Source of the DNA: JABMMZ01 sp040386935
GTDB lineage: Bacteria > Bacteroidota > Bacteroidia > NS11-12g > UBA955
Direction: 5' to 3'
Assembly (NCBI GenBank): GCA_040386935.1
Contig: JAZKEQ010000005.1
Span: 1-64,000 of the forward strand
Length of the DNA: 64,000 bases
The notes below the pieces were generated by a model that did no database searches, was not told where the DNA came from, and saw only the letters and a program-made list of their open reading frames with translations. This document shows, in pieces, positions 35,939-45,357 of the stretch; position 1 is the first letter of the stretch, and each line of letters starts with the position of its first letter. The translations under genes and the position numbers were made by a program.

Positions 35939-35971
35939 AAAACAGCCGTTACTTTACATAACGGCTGTTTT
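35939..35971 (-). terminator. Terminator after the Spy-like gene
   Basis: A perfect 13-bp stem AAAACAGCCGTTA / TAACGGCTGTTTT with a 7-nt loop, 22 nt after the stop of the gene at 35994. It carries A/T tracts on both sides and separates that gene from yidC. Confidence 0.88.
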
Positions 35972-35993
35972 ACAAATTTAAGGATAATAGAAA

Positions 35994-36383
35994 TTAAGGA
36001 GTGCTATTTCGTTTTTTGGTTTTATTTTGCTTGTGTTTCTCTTTTTTGTCCTTTTTCATTTGTTCCCATTTTGTCGCTTGTTCAGGTGTTAAAGCACTTG
36101 TAATGGTTGTATTACAGGCTTCATTAATGGGTTTGATTTCTTTTCTAGCTGCTTTTTTATCCGTGGGATATTTCGCTTTAACAGCTCTCACCTTTGTTTC
36201 GCGGTCGAGCAGGGCGTTGTACACCTTACTGCGCTGGTCATCTGAAAGACTCAATTCAGTTTTTAGTTTATCTGCTTTTTTTGTAGCAACCTGTTCAGGT
36301 GTTTTTTTCTGTTTAGTACTGTCGTTTGCAAATCCGCTGCCGGCAATGGCCAGTGCGAATAATGTAAAAATTAATTTTTTCAT
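35994..36383 (-). CDS. Spy/CpxP-like small periplasmic protein
   Basis: This 129-aa protein starts at the ATG at 36383 (MKKLIFTLFALAIAG, signal peptide cut near GFA). The mature part is highly basic and helical, with two LTxxQ-like motifs, LSLSDDQRSKVYNALL near 45 and ALTPEQATKWEQM near 105. This pattern belongs to Spy/CpxP-type chaperones and stress sensors. An ATG at 36404 would add seven residues before the signal peptide. Role is inferred from motif only. Confidence 0.72.
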   Translation of the reverse strand: MKKLIFTLFALAIAGSGFANDSTKQKKTPEQVATKKADKLKTELSLSDDQRSKVYNALLDRETKVRAVKAKYPTDKKAARKEIKPINEACNTTITSALTPEQATKWEQMKKDKKEKHKQNKTKKRNSTP

Positions 36384-36490
36384 ATGGTTAGAAATTTGTT
36401 TCAATCATATGACGATGGGAAATGGGAATGGTTTAAAGTGCCTTAATTAATTCTTAGACTTCAAAAAAATACAGAGGGGAAAATAAACTA

Positions 36491-37510
36491 CTAATTAATA
36501 CTTTTTGTCAGACCCGGACCTTCATAGATAAAGCCCGTATATAATTGCACCAGTGCAGCGCCATTGGCTAATTTTTCCTGGGCATCAGCTGCACTGTGTA
36601 TGCCACCTACACCTATAATTGGAACTCTACCATTTAATTTTTTACTAAGATAGTTTAAGACATAAGTTGATTTTTCTTTAACCGGTTTACCGCTTAATCC
36701 ACCCATTCCAATAGCTTCAATTGTTTTTGCATCTGTTGTTAAGCCCTCACGACTGATGGTTGTATTGGTGGCTACTAGTCCGTCAATTCCTGTTTCCAAT
36801 GTTAAACTGACGATATCATCCAATTGCTCGTCTGTTAAATCAGGGGCTATTTTAAGTAATATTGGTAGAACAGGCATTCCCTTTGCAGTATAGCCTTTGC
36901 GCATTGCGATTAATGCATTTAAAATTTCCATAAGCGGTTTTTTATCCTGTAATTCTCTCAGTCCCGGTGTATTGGGGCTGCTTACATTCACAGTGAAATA
37001 ATCTACAAAGGGATATAGTTTTTCGAAACAGATTTTATAATCATTAATGGCCTCTTCATTTGGTGTTACTTTGTTTTTTCCAATGTTGCCGCCAACTATG
37101 AGCCCCTTTGGGCGACTCTTTAATCTTTCTGCAATAATATCTGCGCCATCGTTGTTAAAGCCCATGCGATTGATAACGGCTTCGTCTTTTACCAATCTAA
37201 ATAATCGCGGTTTGTCATTTCCGGGCTGTCCTTTTGGTGTAACAGTGCCTATTTCAACATGCCCAAATCCTAAGGTCTTCATGACGTCTAAATACTTTGC
37301 ATTTTTATCAAACCCGGCAGCTAAACCTACTTTATTTGGAAATTGAATGCCAAAAACGGTTGCACCTTTCTGGTTTTTACCGGTGTAAAGTTGACGCAAG
37401 ATCCAAGAAATCCCTGGTATTTTAATCAAAAATTGCAACAGGTTGAGGGTGACATAATGGGCCCTTTCAGCCGACATCATGAAAAGAAAATAACGAATCA
37501 GGTAAAACAT
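36491..37510 (-). CDS. pyrD: Quinone-dependent dihydroorotate dehydrogenase (class 2)
   Basis: This 339-aa membrane-associated enzyme oxidises dihydroorotate to orotate in pyrimidine synthesis and passes electrons to quinone. It has the N-terminal helices of class 2, NKVGLAAGFDKNAKYLD, GHVEIGTVTPKGQPGNDKPRLFRL, FTVNVSSPNTPGLRELQ with the catalytic Ser, and the C-terminal FMN-binding GVGGIHSAADA...LVQLYTGFIYEGP. It is divergent from sdhC, with 159 bp between. Confidence 0.97.
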   Translation of the reverse strand: MFYLIRYFLFMMSAERAHYVTLNLLQFLIKIPGISWILRQLYTGKNQKGATVFGIQFPNKVGLAAGFDKNAKYLDVMKTLGFGHVEIGTVTPKGQPGNDKPRLFRLVKDEAVINRMGFNNDGADIIAERLKSRPKGLIVGGNIGKNKVTPNEEAINDYKICFEKLYPFVDYFTVNVSSPNTPGLRELQDKKPLMEILNALIAMRKGYTAKGMPVLPILLKIAPDLTDEQLDDIVSLTLETGIDGLVATNTTISREGLTTDAKTIEAIGMGGLSGKPVKEKSTYVLNYLSKKLNGRVPIIGVGGIHSAADAQEKLANGAALVQLYTGFIYEGPGLTKSIN

Positions 37511-37635
37511 TTAGATTTTAAGAATGAATGAATTGTGCAAAGTTCAGCAATAGACCGAACCAAAACAAATAATTAATTGTTAATTAAAATGAATTTAAAT
37601 AGTAGATTAAATGAATGTTATTTATAATAAAAGGA

Positions 37636-37643
37636 TAAATTTG
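37636..37643 (+). promoter_or_regulatory. sdh operon -7 element
   Basis: TAAATTTG lies 26 nt before the sdhC ATG. No convincing -33 TTG at the usual distance. Confidence 0.45.
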
Positions 37644-37669
37644 CAGCAAAATTTTAGTAAGCAATAAGC

Positions 37670-38440
37670 ATGAATTGGATCACCACATTTTTAAAATCCA
37701 GCATTGGAAAAAAACTATTAATGTCGCTAACAGGCTTGTTCCTGTGCTCATTTTTAATTGTTCACCTGTCAGGTAATCTGCAATTGTTTAAGGATGACGG
37801 AGGTTTAGCCTTTAACCAGTATGCAGTATTTATGACCTCTAATCCATTCATTAAGTTCATTTCTTATGGATTGTACGCTACCATTCTATTTCACGCATTC
37901 TGGGGCTTGTACCTGGTATTCGAAAATAAAAAAGCACGTCCTGTGCAGTATGGCGCTTACAAAGGAAATGCAAACAGCAATTGGACCAGCCGTTGGATGG
38001 GTGTGCTGGGAACTATCATTCTGGCATTCATCATTTTTCACATGTCAGGTTTCTGGGGACAATACAAATTTGGCTTTACACCATATACCCAGTATGAGGA
38101 AAATCTTACAACAGGCGAATTGAGCTATGCTGCTTACGAAAGTGAAATAGATGTTAAGAAAGTACAATACATTGAGAATGGTACAGAAGTAACCATTATC
38201 AAAGACCTCTATTTTGTTGTAGCCGATGCATTCAAATCATGGTGGATTGTATTGTTATATGTTATCTCAATGGCTGCCATCTCTTTCCACCTGGTACATG
38301 GTTTTAGCAGTGCATTTCAAACACTTGGCTTTAATCATTCAAAGTACAACGGACTTATCAAATTCATAGGCATTGGTATTTTTGGAGTAGTTATTCCAAT
38401 ACTTTTTGCAGCAATGCCGGTTTATTTTCTTTTTATTTAA
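37670..38440 (+). CDS. sdhC: Succinate dehydrogenase cytochrome b subunit (type B)
   Basis: This 256-aa, five-helix cytochrome b subunit anchors the enzyme and binds two haems and menaquinone. It shows SLTGLFLCSFLIVHLSGNLQLF, YATILFHAFWGLYLVFE, FIIFHMSGFW and ISFHLVHGFSSAFQTLG, with the conserved histidines in His-containing helices. The one-subunit anchor is characteristic of type B (diheme) complexes in Bacteroidota. sdhA starts 24 nt later. Confidence 0.93.
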   Translation: MNWITTFLKSSIGKKLLMSLTGLFLCSFLIVHLSGNLQLFKDDGGLAFNQYAVFMTSNPFIKFISYGLYATILFHAFWGLYLVFENKKARPVQYGAYKGNANSNWTSRWMGVLGTIILAFIIFHMSGFWGQYKFGFTPYTQYEENLTTGELSYAAYESEIDVKKVQYIENGTEVTIIKDLYFVVADAFKSWWIVLLYVISMAAISFHLVHGFSSAFQTLGFNHSKYNGLIKFIGIGIFGVVIPILFAAMPVYFLFI

Positions 38441-38464
38441 TCTTTAATATTTCAAATATAACGT

Positions 38465-40459
38465 ATGTTAGATTCCAAAATACCCGAAGGCAACCTGGCC
38501 GAAAAATGGACCAAGTATAAATCATCGGTAGCCCTTGTAAATCCGGCCAATAAACGCAGCATCGAAGTGATTGTTGTAGGTTCAGGATTAGCAGGTTCAG
38601 CTGCAGCAGCAACTTTAGCTGAAATGGGTTACAAGGTAAAGTGTTTTTGTTTTCAGGATTCACCAAGACGCGCGCATAGTATTGCAGCACAAGGTGGTAT
38701 CAATGCAGCTAAAAACTATCAAAATGATGGTGATAGTGTTTACCGTTTATTTTATGATACAATTAAAGGGGGTGACTACCGTGCCCGTGAAGGCAATGTT
38801 CACCGCTTAGCAGAGGTAAGTGGTAACATCATCGACCAATGTGTCGCTCAGGGTGTGCCTTTCGCTCGTGAATATGGTGGACTTTTGAGTAACCGTTCAT
38901 TTGGTGGTACTCAGGTTCAAAGAACTTTTTATGCGGCCGGTCAAACCGGACAACAATTATTGCTTGGTGCCTATAGTGCTCTTGAGCGTCAGGTAGGTTC
39001 AGGTCAGGTACAAATGTACTCTCGCCACGAAATGCTGGATGTAGTAGTTATTGATGGCAAAGCAAGGGGGATTATTGCCCGCGACCTTGTAACTGGTAAA
39101 ATTGAGAAACATTTCGGTCATGCAGTTTTGCTGGGTACTGGCGGATACGGTAACGTATTTTACTTGTCTACTAACGCCATGGGCAGTAATGTTACAGCAG
39201 CCTGGAAAGCCCATAAAAAAGGCGCTTACATGGCCAATCCTTGCTACACACAAATTCACCCGACTTGTATTCCGCGTTCAGGTGATCATCAGTCAAAATT
39301 GACGTTGATGTCTGAATCGTTGAGAAATGACGGTCGTATTTGGGTGCCAAAGAAAAAAGAAGATGCTGAGGCCTTGAGAAAGGGAACACTCAGACCATCA
39401 GCAATTGCTGAAGATGATAGAGATTATTATTTGGAAAGGCGTTACCCTGCTTTTGGTAACTTAGTGCCAAGAGACGTAGCCAGTCGTGCTGCAAAAGAAA
39501 GATGTGATGCCGGTTATGGTGTAAATAGCACCGGTGAAGCGGTATTCCTTGATTTCTTCTTTAATATGACTGAGAAATATGGCAGAATGGAAGCCACTAA
39601 AAAAGGCATTGAAAATCCAAGTGCTGAACAATTGAAATCGTTTGGTAAAGATGTAATCAAAGAAAAGTATGGCAACTTGTTTGATATGTACAAACAAATC
39701 ACGGGTGTTGATCCTTACGAAGAGCCAATGCAAATTTATCCTGCGGTTCACTATACAATGGGTGGCTTATGGGTGGATTATAATCTCATGACAAATATTC
39801 CGGGCCTTTACGCTATGGGTGAAGCCAACTTCAGTGATCACGGTGCAAACAGATTGGGTGCTTCTGCTTTGATGCAAGGTTTGGCTGATGGTTATTTTGT
39901 AATACCATATACTATTGGTGCTTACCTGTCAAATGAAATCAGAACCAAAGCTATTCCTACTACTCACGAGGCATTTGTTGAAGCCGAAAAGCAGGTAACA
40001 GAGCAATTGCATAAATTATTGAATATCAAAGGAACTAAATCAGTTGACTTCTTCCACAAACGCTTAGGTAAGATTATGTGGGATAAGTGCGGTATGGCGC
40101 GCAATGCTGAAGGTTTGAAACAAGCCATCAGCGATATTCAGCAATTGAAAAAAGAATTCTGGAGCGACTTGCGTGTACCTGGTGAAGCCAATGAGTTTAA
40201 TCAGGAATTGGAAAAAGCGGGTCGTGTAGCAGATTTCATCGAGTTAGGTGAATTGATGTGCAAAGATGCTTTAGAGAGAAATGAAAGTTGTGGTGGTCAC
40301 TTCAGAGAAGAATTCCAGACTGAAGAAGGTGAAGCCATGAGAGATGACGAGAAGTATGCCTACGTAGCTGCATGGGAAATGAAAGGCAACGACTGGGAAT
40401 TACACAAAGAAGAATTGAAGTTCGAAAATATTAAAATAGCACAACGTAGTTACAAATAA
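38465..40459 (+). CDS. sdhA: Succinate dehydrogenase flavoprotein subunit
   Basis: This 664-aa flavoprotein oxidises succinate to fumarate. It has the FAD Rossmann motif VIVVGSGLAGSAAAATLAEMG near 36-56, SIAAQGGINAAKNYQNDGDS (histidyl-FAD region), HPTCIP and RDVASRAAKERCDAGYG. The substrate site HYTMGGLWVDYNLMTNIPGLYAMGEANFSDHGANRLGASAL (split into blocks) is also present. Length and lack of a signal peptide fit the cytoplasmic-facing type B enzyme. sdhB follows 13 nt later. Confidence 0.97.
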   Translation: MLDSKIPEGNLAEKWTKYKSSVALVNPANKRSIEVIVVGSGLAGSAAAATLAEMGYKVKCFCFQDSPRRAHSIAAQGGINAAKNYQNDGDSVYRLFYDTIKGGDYRAREGNVHRLAEVSGNIIDQCVAQGVPFAREYGGLLSNRSFGGTQVQRTFYAAGQTGQQLLLGAYSALERQVGSGQVQMYSRHEMLDVVVIDGKARGIIARDLVTGKIEKHFGHAVLLGTGGYGNVFYLSTNAMGSNVTAAWKAHKKGAYMANPCYTQIHPTCIPRSGDHQSKLTLMSESLRNDGRIWVPKKKEDAEALRKGTLRPSAIAEDDRDYYLERRYPAFGNLVPRDVASRAAKERCDAGYGVNSTGEAVFLDFFFNMTEKYGRMEATKKGIENPSAEQLKSFGKDVIKEKYGNLFDMYKQITGVDPYEEPMQIYPAVHYTMGGLWVDYNLMTNIPGLYAMGEANFSDHGANRLGASALMQGLADGYFVIPYTIGAYLSNEIRTKAIPTTHEAFVEAEKQVTEQLHKLLNIKGTKSVDFFHKRLGKIMWDKCGMARNAEGLKQAISDIQQLKKEFWSDLRVPGEANEFNQELEKAGRVADFIELGELMCKDALERNESCGGHFREEFQTEEGEAMRDDEKYAYVAAWEMKGNDWELHKEELKFENIKIAQRSYK

Positions 40460-40472
40460 TCAAAATAACCCT

Positions 40473-41237
40473 ATGAGTAATGAAAATATGAAAATAAACC
40501 TGAAGGTTTGGAGACAAAAGAATACCAACACAAAAGGTGAGTTTAAAACCTATAACGTAGACCATGTGTCTCCGGATATGTCTTTCCTTGAAATGTTCGA
40601 TGTATTGAATGAAGATTTGATTACGAAAGGTGATGAGCCAATAGCTTTTGACCACGACTGTCGTGAAGGGATTTGCGGCATGTGCAGTATGCACATCAAT
40701 GGTCAGCCACACGGACCTTTGCAAGGTGTAACAACCTGTCAATTGCACATGCGTTCATTCAATGACGGTGATACAATTGTTGTAGAGCCTTGGCGTGCAA
40801 AAGCTTTCCCTGTTATCAAAGATTTGTCAACTAACCGCTCTGCTTTCGACCGTATAATGGCAGCAGGCGGGTATGTTTCAGTCAATACAGGAAATGCACA
40901 AGATGCCAATAGTTTACCTATATCAAAAGAGGATGCTGATGAAGCGTTCATGAGTGCAGCTTGTATCGGTTGCGGAGCCTGCGTTGCAGCATGTAAAAAT
41001 GCAAGTGCAATGTTGTTTGTTTCGGCTAAGGTTAATCAGTTGTCTTTATTACCTCAGGGCCAACCTGAAGCCAGAAAACGCGTATTGGCGATGGTGAATC
41101 AGATGGATGCAGAAGGTTTCGGTAGCTGCACAAACACAGGTGCTTGTAGTGCTGAATGTCCTAAAGGGATTAGCCTGGGTAATATTGCTAAAATGAACCG
41201 TGAATTCTATTCGGCTAGTTTAATAGGCAAAGAATAA
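40473..41237 (+). CDS. sdhB: Succinate dehydrogenase iron-sulfur subunit
   Basis: This 254-aa protein carries three clusters. CREGICGMCSMHINGQPHGP with the later C in TTCQLHMR binds [2Fe-2S]. CIGCGACVAACKNAS and CTNTGACSAECPKGI bind the [4Fe-4S] and [3Fe-4S] clusters. It passes electrons from FAD to haem. The operon ends in a strong terminator at 41261. Confidence 0.96.
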   Translation: MSNENMKINLKVWRQKNTNTKGEFKTYNVDHVSPDMSFLEMFDVLNEDLITKGDEPIAFDHDCREGICGMCSMHINGQPHGPLQGVTTCQLHMRSFNDGDTIVVEPWRAKAFPVIKDLSTNRSAFDRIMAAGGYVSVNTGNAQDANSLPISKEDADEAFMSAACIGCGACVAACKNASAMLFVSAKVNQLSLLPQGQPEARKRVLAMVNQMDAEGFGSCTNTGACSAECPKGISLGNIAKMNREFYSASLIGKE

Positions 41238-41260
41238 ATTTTTAAATATAATATTGAATG

Positions 41261-41291
41261 AAAGTCAGGTTGTTTTTTTCAACCTGACTTT
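41261..41291 (+). terminator. Terminator of the sdhCAB operon
   Basis: Perfect 12-bp stem AAAGTCAGGTTG / CAACCTGACTTT with a 7-T loop, followed by TTTTTATT. Confidence 0.9.
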
Positions 41292-41329
41292 TTTTATTAG
41301 AATAAATTCTATATTGCATAAAAATTGCA

Positions 41330-42517
41330 ATGAAAAAGATACTATCAATCATCGTTTTTCTGACAGTGTTATTTGCTACTGTTAATGCTCAGATAGCCAC
41401 ATTTAACAAGAAAGAAAAAAAGGCTTACAAGAAAGCCGAAAAGTATAATAAAAAAGGGACGTATGATGAGGCGATAGCTATTTTCGAACCTGTTTTATTG
41501 GCACATAAAACGGAATCAGAGGTTTGGGATGTAGCCCTTACATATTACTATAACAAAAGCAGAATTTTTGGAAACCTAAGCTTTACCATTACTACTTCAG
41601 GGGGTGATGATGGAGGTCTTGCTGATGTGTTAAGAGATATAATGAATAAGCCAGGACTGGTTTATTATGATGCTTTGAGAAGATGCATGCTTATGTGTGG
41701 CGACAATTTAATGGCACAGATATATGCCCGCAATCATTTTGTAGACAAATTGTACCCTGTGGACACCTCAATTAGTCCTGCCGCAAAAAAACAATTTAAT
41801 AAAGCCGAAGATGCCTTTGTGAAAGGGAGCTACAGCCAGGCCGCTGAGTATTACAGAGCTGCTTTGGATATAGAACCTGAGTATTATAAAGCAACCATGT
41901 ATTTAGGTGATGCATTGTATCATTTGGGTAAATATGGCAAGGCAATAGAATATTATTCTTTGGCAGCAACACAAAATCCTTATTTACTGGAACCACAGAA
42001 ATATCTTACCGATGCCTTTATCGGACAAAAATCATACGATGATGCATATGATGCCTGTATTGATGGCATTATGCGTTTTCCGGATGCCAATATGTTTGAT
42101 AAACTTAAATTCATTAACAGCGAACTGAATTTCAATTTCAATAGACATTGGATGTCCAGAAATTATGAAATTAATACCATAAAAGGCAAGCATGAGGCAA
42201 TTGCTGACCCTGTTTGGGGTGTATACCGCGATGCGTTGGAAGAAATTAAGTCATTCTGCGATACTACCGGTGTCATTATTAAGGAAAACACATTGACAAA
42301 ATCAAAATACCTGGAAGAGTACAGTTGGGAGCAATTATTGTCAAAGAATAGAAGTGCGGATGAGTTTGCATTTGCCCGCGAAATGCAGGAAAAAGGTTTC
42401 CTCGATTGCTATGTGCTCATTTCATTGTTCCATGTCGATTTATACAGTCAACAACAGCATTTGGTAAAAAATAATCCTGATAAAGTGAAGCAGTACCTGA
42501 AAATGTTGAGGTCGTAA
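41330..42517 (+). CDS. TPR-repeat exported protein
   Basis: This 395-aa protein has a signal peptide ending near VNAQ (21). TPR-like repeats follow: KAYKKAEKYNKKGTYDEAIAIFEPVL near 30-60, and AKKQFNKAEDAFVKGSYSQAAEYYRAALDIEPEYYKATMYLGDALYHLGKYGKAIEYYSLAATQNPY as two clear units near 150-215. The C-terminal part is unassigned. It precedes the lipoprotein - barrel - GH16 operon by only 2 nt. The role is probably scaffolding or binding. Confidence 0.8.
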   Translation: MKKILSIIVFLTVLFATVNAQIATFNKKEKKAYKKAEKYNKKGTYDEAIAIFEPVLLAHKTESEVWDVALTYYYNKSRIFGNLSFTITTSGGDDGGLADVLRDIMNKPGLVYYDALRRCMLMCGDNLMAQIYARNHFVDKLYPVDTSISPAAKKQFNKAEDAFVKGSYSQAAEYYRAALDIEPEYYKATMYLGDALYHLGKYGKAIEYYSLAATQNPYLLEPQKYLTDAFIGQKSYDDAYDACIDGIMRFPDANMFDKLKFINSELNFNFNRHWMSRNYEINTIKGKHEAIADPVWGVYRDALEEIKSFCDTTGVIIKENTLTKSKYLEEYSWEQLLSKNRSADEFAFAREMQEKGFLDCYVLISLFHVDLYSQQQHLVKNNPDKVKQYLKMLRS

Positions 42518-42519
42518 TT

Positions 42520-43032
42520 TTGAATTACAAGTCAGTGAAATATTTGCTTTTATATATCGGTTTAGCAACGCTATTAGGGTGTACAAGAAATACTTCTGAT
42601 AGGAGTATTTATTCAGCTTATAAGCCTGTGTTAATGGAAAAAAGTAAAGTTACTACAGAGTTAGGATTGGTGGCAGCTCAACCTAATAAAACTTTAGGTC
42701 AAATGCGTAAAATGGGCCAATATTTATTGGTGCTTGATTATGGCACCGGCATACATATCATGGATGCATCTGATTCAGCTAATCTTTCAAAGAAAGGATT
42801 TTATAAAATTCCTGCCTGTATCGATTTTGAGGTAAAAGGAAATATTGTATACGCCAATAACTATCGGGATTTTATCATGATTGATTTTGCCAATATCAAT
42901 CAACCTGTCATTATTAAAAGAGAATTAAACGCATTTGATGTGTCTGTTAAAACACCTGATGGCCTGGAAGTCTACAGTAAATTATCGGTGATTCCTGAAG
43001 GTACTGTCATCATTAGTTACGAAAAAATATGA
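42520..43032 (+). CDS. LVIVD-repeat-type lipoprotein
   Basis: This 170-aa lipoprotein has lipobox LLGC (Cys21). The start is the TTG at 42520, 2 nt after the previous stop; no ATG precedes the signal sequence. YLLVLDYGTGIHIMDASDSANLSKKG and IVYANNYRDFIMIDFANINQP look like two LVIVD beta-propeller repeats. That is too few for a full propeller, so the protein may pair with the next one. It overlaps the next gene by 4 nt. Confidence 0.68.
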   Translation: MNYKSVKYLLLYIGLATLLGCTRNTSDRSIYSAYKPVLMEKSKVTTELGLVAAQPNKTLGQMRKMGQYLLVLDYGTGIHIMDASDSANLSKKGFYKIPACIDFEVKGNIVYANNYRDFIMIDFANINQPVIIKRELNAFDVSVKTPDGLEVYSKLSVIPEGTVIISYEKI

Positions 43033-43784
43033 AGAAGTATTTTATTGGTATCATAATCGTTTTAATTGTACAGGCTTGTGGCAAGGATGATTATCAAAAT
43101 CTGAAGGTAGAGGATAACTTGACTGCAATGAATGGTGGACTCATAGGGTTAAATGACAATTATCTGTTTTTAAACAAGGTAAATGATGTTACCCTTTATC
43201 AATTGAACGGAACGCAGGTTAAGATACTGGAGACTTATAACAGATACAATTATCAAATGATGGGGGTGAGTGATTCTTTTGTTTATTTATCCAAAAGACT
43301 GGGCTTGATTTATAAATTGAATCAATCACTTAATCTTGAAACTGTCAATACTTCTAATATCAATCCTTCAAGTCTGCCTTCTGAAATACTGGTAATAGAT
43401 TCTATGCTGGTGATATTTAGCAAAGGAGCAACTACATACACATCTTCTCAGTATTACCCACAAAGTGAATATGGGAATATTCAAATGGTGAAATATAACA
43501 AAGCCAATAATAGTATCAGTGAATTAAAACCTCAACCTTTCATGCCTGTACAAGCAAGCTCAATGGCTGTAATGAATGACAGCCTTTTATTTTATACGTT
43601 TAATGGTGTGCAATGTCTGAATTTGAAAAGTCTGAAAACTACCCTGACTTATGCTAAAGGGCTGCCTGATATCAATACCTACAGTTATTGCATAGGGAAC
43701 CAATTGTATGTTGTTTCAGGGGATAAGTTTTACCACACCTCATTTACCAACTCAACACTTAGTAATTTTATAGAAATCAAATGA
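43029..43784 (+). CDS. Lipoprotein of unknown function (beta-propeller-like)
   Basis: This 251-aa lipoprotein (lipobox VQAC, Cys17) is made of regular beta strands: LIGLNDNYLFLNKVNDVTLYQLNG, VSDSFVYLSKRLGLIYKLNQ, AVMNDSLLFYTFNGVQCLNLK and YCIGNQLYVVSGDKFY. About four to five repeats of a four-stranded blade can be traced, so a propeller alone or with its LVIVD neighbour is plausible. It overlaps both neighbours by 4 nt. No family name recognised. Confidence 0.65.
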   Translation: MKKYFIGIIIVLIVQACGKDDYQNLKVEDNLTAMNGGLIGLNDNYLFLNKVNDVTLYQLNGTQVKILETYNRYNYQMMGVSDSFVYLSKRLGLIYKLNQSLNLETVNTSNINPSSLPSEILVIDSMLVIFSKGATTYTSSQYYPQSEYGNIQMVKYNKANNSISELKPQPFMPVQASSMAVMNDSLLFYTFNGVQCLNLKSLKTTLTYAKGLPDINTYSYCIGNQLYVVSGDKFYHTSFTNSTLSNFIEIK

Positions 43785-44434
43785 GAAATTTTTGTTTATT
43801 GTTTTGCGTTTTTTTTTGCCATGCTTTATATTCTCAAAAACCTGTTAAAGCGGCATTGTCATTTAATTTTGCTCAATTGTTCTACCAATGCTATGAGGTC
43901 AATGCCCATATAGCAAGCACTGATAAGCAATACCAATTGATAGGTGCACTTAATTTTACAGCTGCCAGTACCAATGGGACTCAAATGCGCAATGTCAATA
44001 CATTTGATAAACGATACATGAAAGGAACAGATGATTTAATAAATGGCATGGGTTATGGTTTAGCATTTAGAAAATCAATTTCACAAAGAGAAGGATCTCC
44101 TTTTCGGTTGATGGTGAATATCGGAAGCAATATCTATCAATACAAAATCAATTTTTTTGAAAATGAATATGTGCAGGAAAATGATGGCTATTATCATTAC
44201 ACAACAAAAGAATATAAAAGCAGTTTTAAAAGAGTTTCCCTTGATGGGCAATTGGTGTTGGCTTATGATCAATCTAATATTTTCGGGGAGTTTGGCGCGG
44301 GGATAGCGTATTATAATTCTCGGATTCCGGCTGATTTGGAGGCTCACCGCAATTATCATTATTCTAATGTTGATTATGGGTTTACCGGAATTGGGCCGGT
44401 GTTTTCTTTGCGATTTGGTATATGGCTGTTCTAA
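43781..44434 (+). CDS. Outer-membrane beta-barrel protein (small)
   Basis: This 217-aa protein has a signal peptide ending near LYSQ (20). It has strands with alternating aromatic residues (ALSFNFAQLFYQCYEVNAHI, YQLIGALNFTAAST, LMVNIGSNIYQYKINFF, GEFGAGIAYYNS). It ends GPVFSLRFGIWLF, with the terminal Phe that outer-membrane barrels need. It overlaps both neighbours (4 and 13 nt). Function is unknown. Confidence 0.68.
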   Translation: MRNFCLLFCVFFCHALYSQKPVKAALSFNFAQLFYQCYEVNAHIASTDKQYQLIGALNFTAASTNGTQMRNVNTFDKRYMKGTDDLINGMGYGLAFRKSISQREGSPFRLMVNIGSNIYQYKINFFENEYVQENDGYYHYTTKEYKSSFKRVSLDGQLVLAYDQSNIFGEFGAGIAYYNSRIPADLEAHRNYHYSNVDYGFTGIGPVFSLRFGIWLF

Positions 44435-45357
44435 GATTTTTATACGTATTGGTTGGCTGTTCAGTAGGATGCTCATTAATGGGGCAGTCTGTTGATTCGC
44501 TGAAAGAGAACAAAAAGCCCATTAAAACATATTTCTTCAAAAATAGTTTAAGTGTGCGGAATGCTGTTTTGCAAACCGGTTATTCAATGCATAAGTCTGA
44601 AATTAAATCCGCAGATACTCTGCCGTTCAGAAATGGATGGACCCTTACTTTTTTTGACAACTTTGATTCTTTAGACACTAAAAAATGGCGAAAAGGGCAG
44701 GCATGGGGAGAGTTCCATCCAGATTATTTGCATCAATATTATTCATCTGCAGAGATACAAACCAAAGGAGGGTATTTATATCTGGGAGGTGCATACAGCC
44801 CGAAAACATTTGTAAAAAATGATACGACATCCTATACCATACCTTATGCTGTCGGCATTATCAATTCTGATATTTCTTTCAGTCAGAAATATGGATATTT
44901 TGAAATACGTTCAAAGAATCCAATGGGAGCAGCAACCTGGCCGGCATTTTGGTTGACAGGGGCCCATCGATGGCCACCTGAAATTGACATATTTGAAATG
45001 TATGGCAAGAAAGGAGCAGGCACTATTCATAATCAATATGCAACCATACATTGGGGTAAAGCCGGAAAAAAATCTCGTGGGTATTTGACAAAAAAAATTA
45101 ATCTTCCCAATAATACAGATACTGTTTTTCATGTTTACGGTTGTGAATGGAACCCTCAATTTATTAAATTTTATACGGATGGTAAATTGGTGCGCTATAT
45201 CAGGGTCAACAAGCGATTGCGCAAATGGCTGAATGATGAAATGGTGTTGATCATCAATAATAGTTTTGATCACCGTTACCTTCAATATCTGCCGCCAGGG
45301 TTTAAACGAAATGAATTTGTTGTAGATTGGGTAAGGGTATATAGGAGGAATGATTAA
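44422..45357 (+). CDS. GH16 family glycoside hydrolase (laminarinase-type)
   Basis: This 311-aa exported GH16 enzyme has the catalytic motif E187-IDIF-E192 within PEIDIFEMYG, the bulged form found in beta-1,3-glucanases. FFDNFDSLDTKKW opens the domain, and GYFEIRSKNPMGAATWPAFWL forms the cleft. HVYGCEWNPQFIKFYTDGKLVR closes it. The N-terminus is a signal sequence with possible lipobox Cys13 or Cys17. It overlaps the preceding barrel gene by 13 nt, so expression is coupled. The actual glucan is not provable from sequence. Confidence 0.9.
   Translation: MAVLRFLYVLVGCSVGCSLMGQSVDSLKENKKPIKTYFFKNSLSVRNAVLQTGYSMHKSEIKSADTLPFRNGWTLTFFDNFDSLDTKKWRKGQAWGEFHPDYLHQYYSSAEIQTKGGYLYLGGAYSPKTFVKNDTTSYTIPYAVGIINSDISFSQKYGYFEIRSKNPMGAATWPAFWLTGAHRWPPEIDIFEMYGKKGAGTIHNQYATIHWGKAGKKSRGYLTKKINLPNNTDTVFHVYGCEWNPQFIKFYTDGKLVRYIRVNKRLRKWLNDEMVLIINNSFDHRYLQYLPPGFKRNEFVVDWVRVYRRND

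Noticed and set aside
36001..36450. Hydrophobic 149-codon frame opposite the Spy-like gene
   Set aside because: It mirrors the basic Spy-like protein; Lys-rich codons read as Phe/Leu on the other strand. The minus gene has a signal peptide, motifs and a terminator.
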